64,000 bases of DNA, taken from NCBI GenBank assembly GCA_000310025.1, contig FN649740.1:5209634-5273633 (forward strand). Direction: 5' to 3'. Source of the stretch: Ectocarpus siliculosus (Eukaryota > Sar > Phaeophyceae > Ectocarpales > Ectocarpaceae). The position numbers and the translations under genes were made by a program. The notes under the pieces were generated by a model. The model searched no databases. It was not told where the DNA came from and saw only the letters and a program-made list of their open reading frames with translations. Shown piece by piece: positions 29,297 to 36,159 of the stretch (position 1 is its first letter; the number at the start of each line of letters is the position of its first letter).

Positions 29297-29457
29297 CTGC
29301 TTCATCAACAACCCCGCCCGGTTGTTCAGAATGTGGGCGACGTTGGGATCATCCTGCCCCAACGATTTCTCAAAGATCGGCCCCAACGATTTCTCAAAGA
29401 TCTCCTGCGTCTTCTTGTACAACGGCTCAACAACGGCTCAGCTTCCGAGAGGTTGCC
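29297..29457 (-). pseudogene. TPR exon broken by two tandem duplications
   Basis: 161 nt instead of 126. The extra 35 nt are an 11-nt duplication (GAGCCGTTGTT, frameshifting) plus a 24-nt in-frame duplication (GATCTTTGAGAAATCGTTGG and onward). Both splice sites are intact. Without the duplications it would be a normal TPR exon. Confidence 0.85.
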
Positions 29458-29529
29458 CTGGGAAACGAGAGAGGAACGTTACAGATGATGGTGACGGCTA
29501 AAACGTGTGGGTGGTGTAGATAATGCGAA

Positions 29530-29655
29530 ACAAACGCTCAACGTCCCCGCCCGGTTGTTGAGCGTTGCGGCTTGGCTTGGGTGCTCAGGGCCTAGAACCT
29601 TCTACATTGTAGCCCAACACCGCTCATGGAGTGGCTCAGCCTCCAAGTATTTGCC
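29530..29655 (-). pseudogene. TPR exon with in-frame TAG and lost donor
   Basis: Reads GKYLEAEPLHERCWATM, then TAG, then KVLGPEHPSQAATLNNRAG. The GTGAG donor is missing; the end runs into GTTGAGCGTTTGTTTCGC on the minus strand. Confidence 0.8.
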
Positions 29656-30171
29656 CTGGATGTAGTGGACAACAAGCCGTGCGCTCAATCGACGGAGAGA
29701 AGCAGCGTCGTGTCCGTTGCTATGCCGGCCGGAATTTTCACCATCATCGTAAAAAATGACCTCTCCCGCCTACCCCCTTGGTGGTATCTCTCATTCCCGA
29801 TTTCTCGCTCCGTAGGGCACCGATTGAAATCAAACCGGTCAGTATGTGCTGTCTGTCCCTTTCCCTCTCTCGGATTGGATGGTCGTACGCTCAATCGACG
29901 GAGAGAGCACTTCCGCGATTTTGATACGGATTAAATCATGTGGAAAAATCGCGGAAAGGTCGCAAATTCGTTAGGGATCAAAGTATGGAATTTGGGACTA
30001 AATTCGTGATGGATTTTAGTATGGGATTCGGCCGCAAATTCGTTGGTCGCATGAAATTATAGCCGAATTTTTTCAGCGTTTCGGCTAGACCCACCAACTT
30101 CCCTAATGGGAAAATTGGAAAATACCCACAGGTCGCCACAACAATTTTCAGGGAATTCAGATGATTCTCAC
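29656..30171. other. Spacer with 20-bp direct repeat
   Basis: CGCTCAATCGACGGAGAGA occurs at about 29690 and 29890 in direct orientation, ~200 bp apart. Nothing coding is seen; an AT-rich diverged repeat on AAATTCGT follows at 29960-30040. Confidence 0.5.
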
Positions 30172-30297
30172 CTGATCCTTCAACAAGTCCGCCCGGTTGT
30201 TGAGCGCTGTTGCCACCGCAGGATAATCAGGCCCGTACACGTTCTCACGGATCGCAAGGGAACGTCCATACAACGGCCCGGCTTCGTCGTATTTGCC
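30172..30297 (-). CDS. TPR exon (intact)
   Basis: 126 nt, phase 0-0: GKYDEAGPLYGRSLAIRENV, YGPDYPAVATALNNRADLL, ending KDQ before GTGAGA. Confidence 0.85.
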
Positions 30298-30403
30298 CTG
30301 TGAAAGAAGAAGGGCCTTGATGTGAGGCAGCGGCCTAACAAGAATTTAAACAGTTCACCGAATAGTTGGACCCCGCGAAATATCTTGGAAATTTCTCACG
30401 GCG

Positions 30404-30460
30404 CTCACTTGGCTCTCCAAAAACCACCGCCCTGTTGTTGAGGAACGAGTAGCCATCACA
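30404..30460 (-). pseudogene. TPR exon fragment (donor end only)
   Basis: Only the LNNRAVVFGEPS part and a GTGAGC-like donor remain; the 5' two-thirds of the exon is gone. Confidence 0.65.
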
Positions 30461-30540
30461 AAAACATTCGAAAATACGTTCACCCTCCTTACCCTCCTTA
30501 TCGAAGAAGAACTTTCCCAAAACATTCTGACGGTTCTCAC

Positions 30541-30666
30541 CTGTTCGTGCAACAACAGCGCCCGGTTGTTGAGCGCTGTGGCCACTTGCGGGTGATCCGG
30601 GCCCAGCACCTTGTCCCAAATTCCCGTGGCCCGAACAATAAAAGGGCCGGCCTCATTCAACTTTCC
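30541..30666 (-). CDS. TPR exon (intact)
   Basis: 126 nt, phase 0-0: GKLNEAGPFIVRATGIWDKV, LGPDHPQVATALNNRALLL, ending HEQ before GTGAGA. Confidence 0.85.
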
Positions 30667-30734
30667 CTGGAATGTGGCGAAAGACAAAACATTAGGAAAG
30701 GAACGAGTCGAGATTATCTATGCGGAGGAACAAA

Positions 30735-30851
30735 CGCTGAACAACCCCGCCCGGTTGGTGAGCGATCTGGCAAGATCTGGGTGCTCAGGACCCTGCGTTT
30801 TCTCCCCGATTTCGGTAGCCCGAAGAGAAGGTCGGCCTCATCGTATGTACC
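30735..30851 (-). pseudogene. TPR exon with frameshift and lost donor
   Basis: Starts normally (GTYDEADLLF) after TTGCAG. A deletion then shifts the frame so that GPEHPDLARSLTNRAG is read only in another frame. No donor; the end runs into the GCGGAGGAACAAACGCT motif on the plus strand. Confidence 0.75.
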
Positions 30852-30956
30852 CTGCAAGTAAGCAGTGGGTCCATGTCAGGAGGCGGTTCACCACGAACTG
30901 ACCTGATATATCATATCACCTGAACCCTATGAAAATTCGTGGTGTCTGGTGGCTCT

Positions 30957-30990
30957 CACCTGGCTCGCCAGGAACAACGCCCGAAATCTA
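30957..30990 (-). pseudogene. TPR exon fragment (donor end only)
   Basis: RALFLASQ and a GTGAGAG donor remain. Confidence 0.6.
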
Positions 30991-31037
30991 TCCGGTGCAA
31001 CAAGAAATTTTCTGGAAAAAATGTTCAAGTTTCTCAC

Positions 31038-31163
31038 ATGACTCTGCAACACCGACGCCCGGTTGCTGAGCGCTGTCGCCACATTCGGGTGCTCATGACC
31101 CAACGCTTTCTCCCAAATCTCGGTGGCCCGCCTGTACAGAAGCTCGGCCTCGCCGAACATACC
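31038..31163 (-). CDS. TPR exon (intact)
   Basis: 126 nt, phase 0-0: GMFGEAELLYRRATEIWEKA, LGHEHPNVATALSNRASVL, ending QSH before GTGAGA. Confidence 0.85.
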
Positions 31164-31221
31164 CTGAGATGTGAGGGGCAAACGTGTCCGGAGTACGTGT
31201 GGTCAAAGCTGGTGAAGGTTG

Positions 31222-31256
31222 AAAGTGGAAGGATAATTGCTCAACAACCGGGCCGG
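31222..31256. repeat. Palindrome of the LNNRA-coding motif
   Basis: GCTCAACAACCGG is followed within a few bases by CCGGTTGTTGAG, an inverted duplication of the codons for LNNR. No TPR exon body is attached. Confidence 0.75.
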
Positions 31257-31340
31257 TTGCCGGTTGTTGAGAACTACAGCATGCACGGGGCACCCACAAT
31301 ATATTTTCCGGAACTTTCTCATGGATCTCCTGTTTCCCCA

Positions 31341-31382
31341 ACAAAAGTGCCCGGTTGTGGAGCACTACAACCCATCCACACC
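31341..31382 (-). pseudogene. TPR exon fragment
   Basis: LHNRALLLGKQ remains, but the donor GTGAG has become GAGAT. Confidence 0.6.
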
Positions 31383-31425
31383 ACTGGTCACTAGAAATTT
31401 CCATGAACTTTCTGACTGCTCTCAC

Positions 31426-31551
31426 CTGCGCCTGCAACAACTTCCCCCGGTTGTTGAGCGTCAGGGCCACAGAAGGGTGGTCCGGACGTAACACCTTCTC
31501 TCGTATGGTTTGCGATCGTTCATAGAGTGGCTCGGCTTCGGCGTACTTGCC
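31426..31551 (-). CDS. TPR exon (intact)
   Basis: 126 nt, phase 0-0: GKYAEAEPLYERSQTIREKV, LRPDHPSVALTLNNRGKLL, ending QAQ before GTGAGA. Confidence 0.87.
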
Positions 31552-31629
31552 CTGGGCATAGTAGTTGACAGCAAGGCAAGAGTCACGCGTGAGTACACGT
31601 TGGCTCTACAACAAGGACGGAGGAACATG

Positions 31630-31670
31630 TTTTCAGCAACACCGCGCTGCTTCGTCGTACTAGCCTTGTG
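31630..31670 (-). pseudogene. TPR exon fragment (acceptor end)
   Basis: A short remnant after CACAAG resembles the start of a TPR exon (GCTAGTACGACGAAGC, from GGCAAGTACGACGAAGC). Confidence 0.45.
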
Positions 31671-31774
31671 CAGGAAGCGATGGGGTGGTGCAAGTTAATG
31701 GTGACAAGAAAACCAAACTCTTGAACCAAACGTGAACCCCAAGAAAAGTCCTGCAAAATTCCTTAGATCCTCAC

Positions 31775-31900
31775 TTGCATCTCCAACAACCCCGCCCTGT
31801 TGTCGAGAGAGTCCGCAACATCTGGATGCTCGGGGCCCAACGCCTTCTCTCCGATAGCGATCGCTCTTACGTACAACGCTGGCGCGTCGTCGTACTTGCC
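31775..31900 (-). CDS. TPR exon (intact)
   Basis: 126 nt, phase 0-0: GKYDDAPALYVRAIAIGEKA, LGPEHPDVADSLDNRAGLL, ending EMQ before GTGAGG. Confidence 0.87.
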
Positions 31901-32011
31901 CTGAAAAACGAAGCAAGCAGGGGTATGGATGGTGTACTCATCGTTAACAGAGTACGTTCGGGAGAAACAAATGATCAACAACAACAAGAAGCACGAAAGT
32001 TTGGCTTTCAC

Positions 32012-32137
32012 CTGACTCTCCAACAACGCTGCCCGGTTATTGAGCGACTGGGCCACATCAGGATGCTCTGGACCAAGCACCTTCTCCCGTACGGCCTGTG
32101 AACGCTCATAGAGCGACTCGGCCTCAGCATACCTCCC
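32012..32137 (-). CDS. TPR exon (intact)
   Basis: 126 nt, phase 0-0: GRYAEAESLYERSQAVREKV, LGPEHPDVAQSLNNRAALL, ending ESQ before GTGAAA. This is the closest exon to the family consensus. Confidence 0.88.
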
Positions 32138-32347
32138 CTGAGATATTAAATGCAATTTGGTGGACAGCGGCGGGTTGCATTTTGGAACAAAGTTAGATCA
32201 AGAACGTGTTGGACCCGATGGGACGAGCTTGTGAGAGACGAACCCGGAGACGAAGTAGTTTTACGCTTGTTTCGCCTACAGGGGCACTACAAACTCAGTG
32301 CAGCAACCACGGTTCTTCTGCATGCTTCTAGAGCATTGTGCGGCTCT
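32138..32347. other. Intron/spacer within TPR array
   Basis: No TPR similarity or other coding sequence seen. Confidence 0.5.
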
Positions 32348-32392
32348 CACCTGACTCTACAACAACAACGCTCGATTGTTGAGCACCACAAA
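32348..32392 (-). pseudogene. TPR exon fragment (donor end only)
   Basis: VLNNRALLL-like end with a GTGAGAG donor; the codons are diverged (LNNRSVVVESQ). Confidence 0.6.
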
Positions 32393-32447
32393 ATAGACAT
32401 CCACATAGCATCGCATGAACTTCCCCGAAACCTCTGGCGGCTCTCAC

Positions 32448-32573
32448 CTGCGCCTTCGACAACGCCGCCCGGTCATTGAGCAACAGGGCCACATCAGGAT
32501 GCTCTGGACCCAACACCTTCTCTTTTATGGCCTTTGACCGCTCATACAGCCGCTCGGCCGCAACATGTTTCCC
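32448..32573 (-). CDS. TPR exon (intact)
   Basis: 126 nt, phase 0-0: GKHVAAERLYERSKAIKEKV, LGPEHPDVALLLNDRAALS, ending KAQ before GTGAGA. Confidence 0.87.
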
Positions 32574-32686
32574 CTGGCATGCAGGCAACAACATGGCATG
32601 GTCGAATTTCAGCATAAGTAGAATCTAGCATATTGCCGAGGAACAGTTCCTTCCACATGCTTCCCGAATCATATTTCAGGTCTCAC

Positions 32687-32812
32687 CTGGCTGTTCAGCA
32701 ACAACGCCCAGTTGTGGAGCGCTGCGCCTACATCTGGGTGCTCATGACCCAACGCTTTCTCCAAGATCCCGGTGGCCCGCTTGTACAGGGGCTCGGCCTC
32801 GCCGAACTGGCC
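32687..32812 (-). CDS. TPR exon (intact)
   Basis: 126 nt, phase 0-0: GQFGEAEPLYKRATGILEKA, LGHEHPDVGAALHNWALLL, ending NSQ before GTGAGA. Similar to the exon at 31038-31163. Confidence 0.87.
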
Positions 32813-32988
32813 CTGAGACGTTCCGGGCAAACATGTCAGGAGTGTGGTCAATGTTAGTGGGGGTTGACAGCGGAGCAACATCGTCCTCAACAACCTCATC
32901 CGACTGTTGATAATTGTGTCGCTTGATGTTGAGCACTACAATCCACAGAGCGCCAACAAGAGAAGCCTAAAATTCTGGTCACTCTCAC

Positions 32989-33114
32989 CTGCTTGATCAA
33001 TAACGCCGCCCTGGTGCTAAGCGCTATGGCTGAACTTGGGTGCTCAGGGCCCAGATCCTTCTCCTTGATCGCCTGACACCGCTCATAGAGCGACTCTGCC
33101 TCCGCGTACTGCCC
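32989..33114 (-). CDS. TPR exon (intact)
   Basis: 126 nt, phase 0-0: GQYAEAESLYERCQAIKEKD, LGPEHPSSAIALSTRAALL, ending IKQ before GTGAGA. The acceptor is an unusual AAAAG. Confidence 0.83.
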
Positions 33115-33184
33115 CTTTTCGCATTGGACAGCGCGGTCGAGTCGTATTTCAGTGTGAACGGCGAAACGATCAATGCGGAGGAAC

Positions 33185-33306
33185 AACGTCGTAACAGCCC
33201 GCCCTGTTGTTGAGCCACACAGCAAGATCGGATGCTCTGGGCCCAACTTCTTCTCTCCGATAGCGATAGCTCTTTCGTACGACGGTTCCGTGTTGTCCCA
33301 CTTGCC
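33185..33306 (-). pseudogene. TPR exon with frameshift, mutated acceptor and lost donor
   Basis: Reads GKWDNTEPSYERAIAIGEKK, LGPEHP, then shifts frame. The acceptor has become CCG instead of CAG. The donor side runs into GCGGAGGAACAACG on the plus strand. Confidence 0.75.
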
Positions 33307-33414
33307 CGGAAATACGAGGGAAGAGTCGTAATGAAGGTGTGTACATCGCTAACAGGGTACGTGGCGGAGAAACAAACGCTCAACAACCCAATAGGAGATA
33401 AGTTTGGCACTCAC

Positions 33415-33540
33415 CTGCTTCCCCAATAACTCCGCCCGATTATTGAGCGACTGGGCCACATCACGATGCTCTGGACCAAGCACCTTCTCAAAGATGGCCT
33501 GTGACCGCTCATAGAGCGGCTCCGCATCAGAATGCCTCCC
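33415..33540 (-). CDS. TPR exon (intact)
   Basis: 126 nt, phase 0-0: GRHSDAEPLYERSQAIFEKV, LGPEHRDVAQSLNNRAELL, ending GKQ before GTGAGT. Confidence 0.87.
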
Positions 33541-33655
33541 CTGGAATACGACGAAGAGGTCAAGCACGGATATGGTCATGACAAGAAAGGCGGAGGAAAA
33601 CATTCTCAACTCTGGACTCCTGCGAATTTTCTAGAACTTTCTGACGGCTCTCACC

Positions 33656-33697
33656 TGTGCCTTCAACAACCACGCCCCGGTGTTGAGCACGGAAAAA
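33656..33697 (-). pseudogene. TPR exon fragment (donor end only)
   Basis: VLNTGAWLLKAQ and a GTGAGAG donor remain. Confidence 0.6.
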
Positions 33698-33746
33698 CTC
33701 AACAAATCACCGTAACAAGCTTCCCACAAACTTCTGGCAGTCTCAC

Positions 33747-33872
33747 ATGCGACTCGAGCAACCCCGCTCGGTTTTGGAGGGAAATGGCCACCGAAGGATG
33801 CTCCGGAATCAGTACCTTCTCTAGAATTGTATGTGCTCGCATAAAGAGCGGCTCCGCCTCAGCATATTTTCC
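33747..33872 (-). CDS. TPR exon (intact)
   Basis: 126 nt, phase 0-0: GKYAEAEPLFMRAHTILEKV, LIPEHPSVAISLQNRAGLL, ending ESH before GTGAGA. Confidence 0.85.
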
Positions 33873-34154
33873 CTGTGTTAGCAGTCGGCAGCGTAGTTAC
33901 ACAGAAGTAACAAAGTATCCACTTTTCATCCCATTTTTGGACTTCTGTCGTCTGCCCCTCTGGCCCCCATTCTCCACCTCTACTAGCTAACCGACCCAAG
34001 TGGGGTCACATGGGAGGGGCCCTTCCTACGGTGCCTGCCTTGAAGTTGTTGTCGCGAGCAGGGTTCAGCAATCCGCACCCTCGTCATTTACTTGCGAGTT
34101 ACCGCTTTCAATGTAGCGTTTACTAACGGGTGGTCGCCTTTTAAATTTTGCACC

Positions 34155-34262
34155 AGGAACGAATGTGAGAAAAAACTCGTCTTCGCCGGGATTCGAACCC
34201 ACGACCTAGTGCCTTGGATTGTTACGTGGATACTGACTAGACATCGGATCTTGAACGGCGGG
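34155..34262 (-). repeat. tRNA-derived SINE-like element 2
   Basis: The minus strand carries GGTCGTGGGTTCGAATCCCG, a strong B-box/T-arm, preceded by CCGATGTCTAGTCAGTATCC (A-box-like). The tail GGCGAAGACGAGTTTTTTCT matches the tail start of the copy at 17278-17383. It lies between TPR exons. Confidence 0.55.
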
Positions 34263-34309
34263 GCTATTTTTCCGTTTGTGAGGCTTCTTGAAACATCGTT
34301 TGGCTCTCA

Positions 34310-34348
34310 TGTGGCTCTCTATCAACTCCGCCCGGTTGTTGAGCACTA
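34310..34348 (-). pseudogene. TPR exon fragment
   Basis: VLNNRAELIESH remains; the donor is mutated to ATGAG. Confidence 0.6.
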
Positions 34349-34409
34349 AAATACTGTACCTGAAGAACATCCTTCAAGAAATTTCCCCTAGAATTCGGAC
34401 ATGTCTCAC

Positions 34410-34535
34410 CTGAGCCGACAACAATGTCGCCCGGGTGGTGTAGACTTGGGCAACAAGTTGGTGGTCAAGGCTAAGCATCTCTTCATAAATCTCAACACAT
34501 CGAAGAACTATTGAACCGGCTTCGCCGTATTTGCC
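34410..34535 (-). CDS. TPR exon (intact, diverged)
   Basis: 126 nt, phase 0-0: GKYGEAGSIVLRCVEIYEEM, LSLDHQLVAQVYTTRATLL, ending SAQ before GTGAGA. The LGPEHP core has drifted to LSLDHQ, and this is the most upstream intact repeat. Confidence 0.8.
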
Positions 34536-34614
34536 CTAAAACAGGAAGAGCAGGATGGGAGATGTGGTCATTGCCATGGTAGAAGAGTACAATGCGGAGG
34601 AGCAACATTATCAA

Positions 34615-34785
34615 CCACTTTCTGCCCGGCCGCTGAGTCCGGCGGCACGTCAAGATGCTTAGGGCGTAGAGCTTTTCAATATCCGAGAACTGTTCAGTCT
34701 TTAACGATGTTGTCGACAAGGACGCGCGGTTGTGCGGCGCATAGTCAACATGGGTGGGCGGATGGGTGGTTAGGGCCTAGCGTTT
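34615..34785 (-). pseudogene. Rearranged TPR exon remnants
   Basis: TEQFSDIEKLYALSI is followed by a frame-shifted TLRPKHLDVPPDS-type core; a second piece near 34715-34785 resembles LGPNHPS..HVDYA.HNRA. Frames are broken and no donor remains. Confidence 0.5.
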
Positions 34786-35197
34786 TCTCGTACCAATATT
34801 TTATTGTGTATTTTGGACTCTTGCCCTGGTGGGAAACGTCGTGGGAATTCTGGGGGCTGGTCAAGCTCGTGACCGCGAAACAAAGTGTACAACGCGCGCG
34901 GCTGTACCGCTTTGGGGCATACGGTAGTTGGGATCGTGATCGCAGACGAATACACCAACAATTCCAGGCCCAAACCTACAGGAAGCTTTGCCCCTTTCAC
35001 CACCCTAAAATGTGAGGGGAAACACGATAGGAATACTTGGTCATTACAGCGGACGGAGGAGTAGTGCTTGTCGGAATTCCGCACGCTACCCGGGCGAACA
35101 CCATGTGAAAGCGCACATTGCGCACACACATTGCCATGAAGATCTTCATCGCAAATTCCTTAGGATCGCCTTGCACGTAGGTGTTTACCATATACCT

Positions 35198-35428
35198 CAA
35201 GTGTTCGAGAGTTCGCACAGGGTTGTAACGTTTTTCACGGTCGGATATCTCGACAACCGGATATATGTCTCGACAACGTGAAGGTTGTCGATTTCGAAGA
35301 AAAAAATTCGGACAGGTCTCGGCAATATCTTCCCAACGGCATCTTCTCCGACATTGTTGCCCATCCCAATGTAGAGATACCGGGCCGCCAAAAAGGATTA
35401 CTACCCTGGCGCGAACTCTCGAACACGT
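35198..35428. repeat. Short inverted-repeat unit, ~230 bp
   Basis: GTGTTCGAGAGTTCGC at ~35201 is inverted at ~35409 (GCGAACTCTCGAACAC). A second pair, CGACAACCGGATATATGTCT and the nearby CGACAACGTG, lies inside. MITE-like. Confidence 0.5.
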
Positions 35429-35696
35429 ACAGTATGTTATTGGCCCTCAAGGCCCCTTACCTCATTGTCCTGCACGAAAACTGGGCGTAACTGCCACGGC
35501 CAGCGATGGCAGCACATCACGCAACAACGAACAAATGCCTCTCTTCCGAACACTATTCTTCAACAAAGTAGCGCAGAGCGAAACGAATGCCGCGTACGCC
35601 AGGCCAAAACAGCACGAAGGCGTGTGCGCCGCCACGCGACATTTTTGGCGCATCCTTCCCATGTTTGGGTTTCGAGCTGTTCACGCCTTACGGTAC

Positions 35697-35828
35697 CTGT
35701 TTCCGCAGAACCATGACGATGCTTTCCTTGATTCCGTTGACGAGGAGCACCAACTCTCTCCATTCCTTGCTACCGTGGTAACCCCGGTCCTCAAAAACCC
35801 GTAGAGCGTCCTCGCCCCTCGAGAGTTG
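35697..35828 (-). CDS. Unassigned exon upstream of TPR array
   Basis: 132 nt with clean CAG acceptor and GTACCG donor, phase 0-0, reading QLSRGEDALRVFEDRGYHGS and KEWRELVLLVNGIKESIVMV. No family recognised. The overlapping plus-strand open frame 35265-35804 is less protein-like. Confidence 0.45.
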
Positions 35829-35979
35829 CTGGCATGTAAAGAGCACACATTGTAGGTATACGCATGTATGGATTCCTGGTCGCACGCTGACAGCAGACAG
35901 GTGTAGACATATGCAAACGGGAAAACTGGGAAAGTTCCCGCACACAGAACATATGGACAACGGCAAGACACGGCCTAAC

Positions 35980-36046
35980 CTGCATGTTCGAAGCGGATCA
36001 CCTGTCTGTACGCCTTCTCCGCCAGATCGTACTGTCCAGCATAAAC
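35980..36046 (-). CDS. Half-TPR exon at the upstream end of the array
   Basis: 67 nt, VYAGQYDLAEKAYRQVIRFE then HAG, after TTTACAG and ending in phase 1 at GTTAGG. It resembles the first helix of a TPR (GQYD.AEKAYRQ). Its phase does not fit the phase-0 exon at 35697-35828, so an exon is missing or the array is broken here. The frame stays open upstream to 36157. Confidence 0.5.
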
Positions 36047-36159
36047 CTGTAAATGGGGTAGACTGGGCCCAGTTCCATACCAGTTCTGCTGAGCCAGGCA
36101 GACCATCTCCTCCGTAACCTCGGGGGAAAGATTCTCAAAGAGGTCTTGAGCTCTCATGC

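Larger units (their letters stand above)
29297..36046 (-). pseudogene. Tetratricopeptide exon array (candidate TPR or NB-ARC-TPR gene, partly decayed)
   Basis: On the minus strand, 12 intact 126-nt exons each encode one 42-residue TPR of the TPR_12/kinesin-light-chain type: G.Y.EAE.LYERS.AI.EKVLGP then EHPDVA..LNNRA.LL..Q. Each starts after an AG acceptor with GG(C/A/G), ends CAG or similar before GTGAG, and is in phase 0-0. Between them lie broken or truncated exons. Non-TPR exons upstream (35697-35828, 35980-36046) do not supply an NB-ARC. In Ectocarpus, TPR-per-exon arrays occur in NB-ARC-TPR genes proposed to shuffle exons. No start, nucleotide-binding domain or clear stop is visible, so this may be a partial gene, a pseudogene or an exon reservoir. 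Confidence 0.8.

Noticed and set aside
35265-35804. 179-codon plus-strand frame
   Set aside because: It shows no domain and no splice context, and overlaps a better minus-strand exon with clean splice sites (35697-35828).
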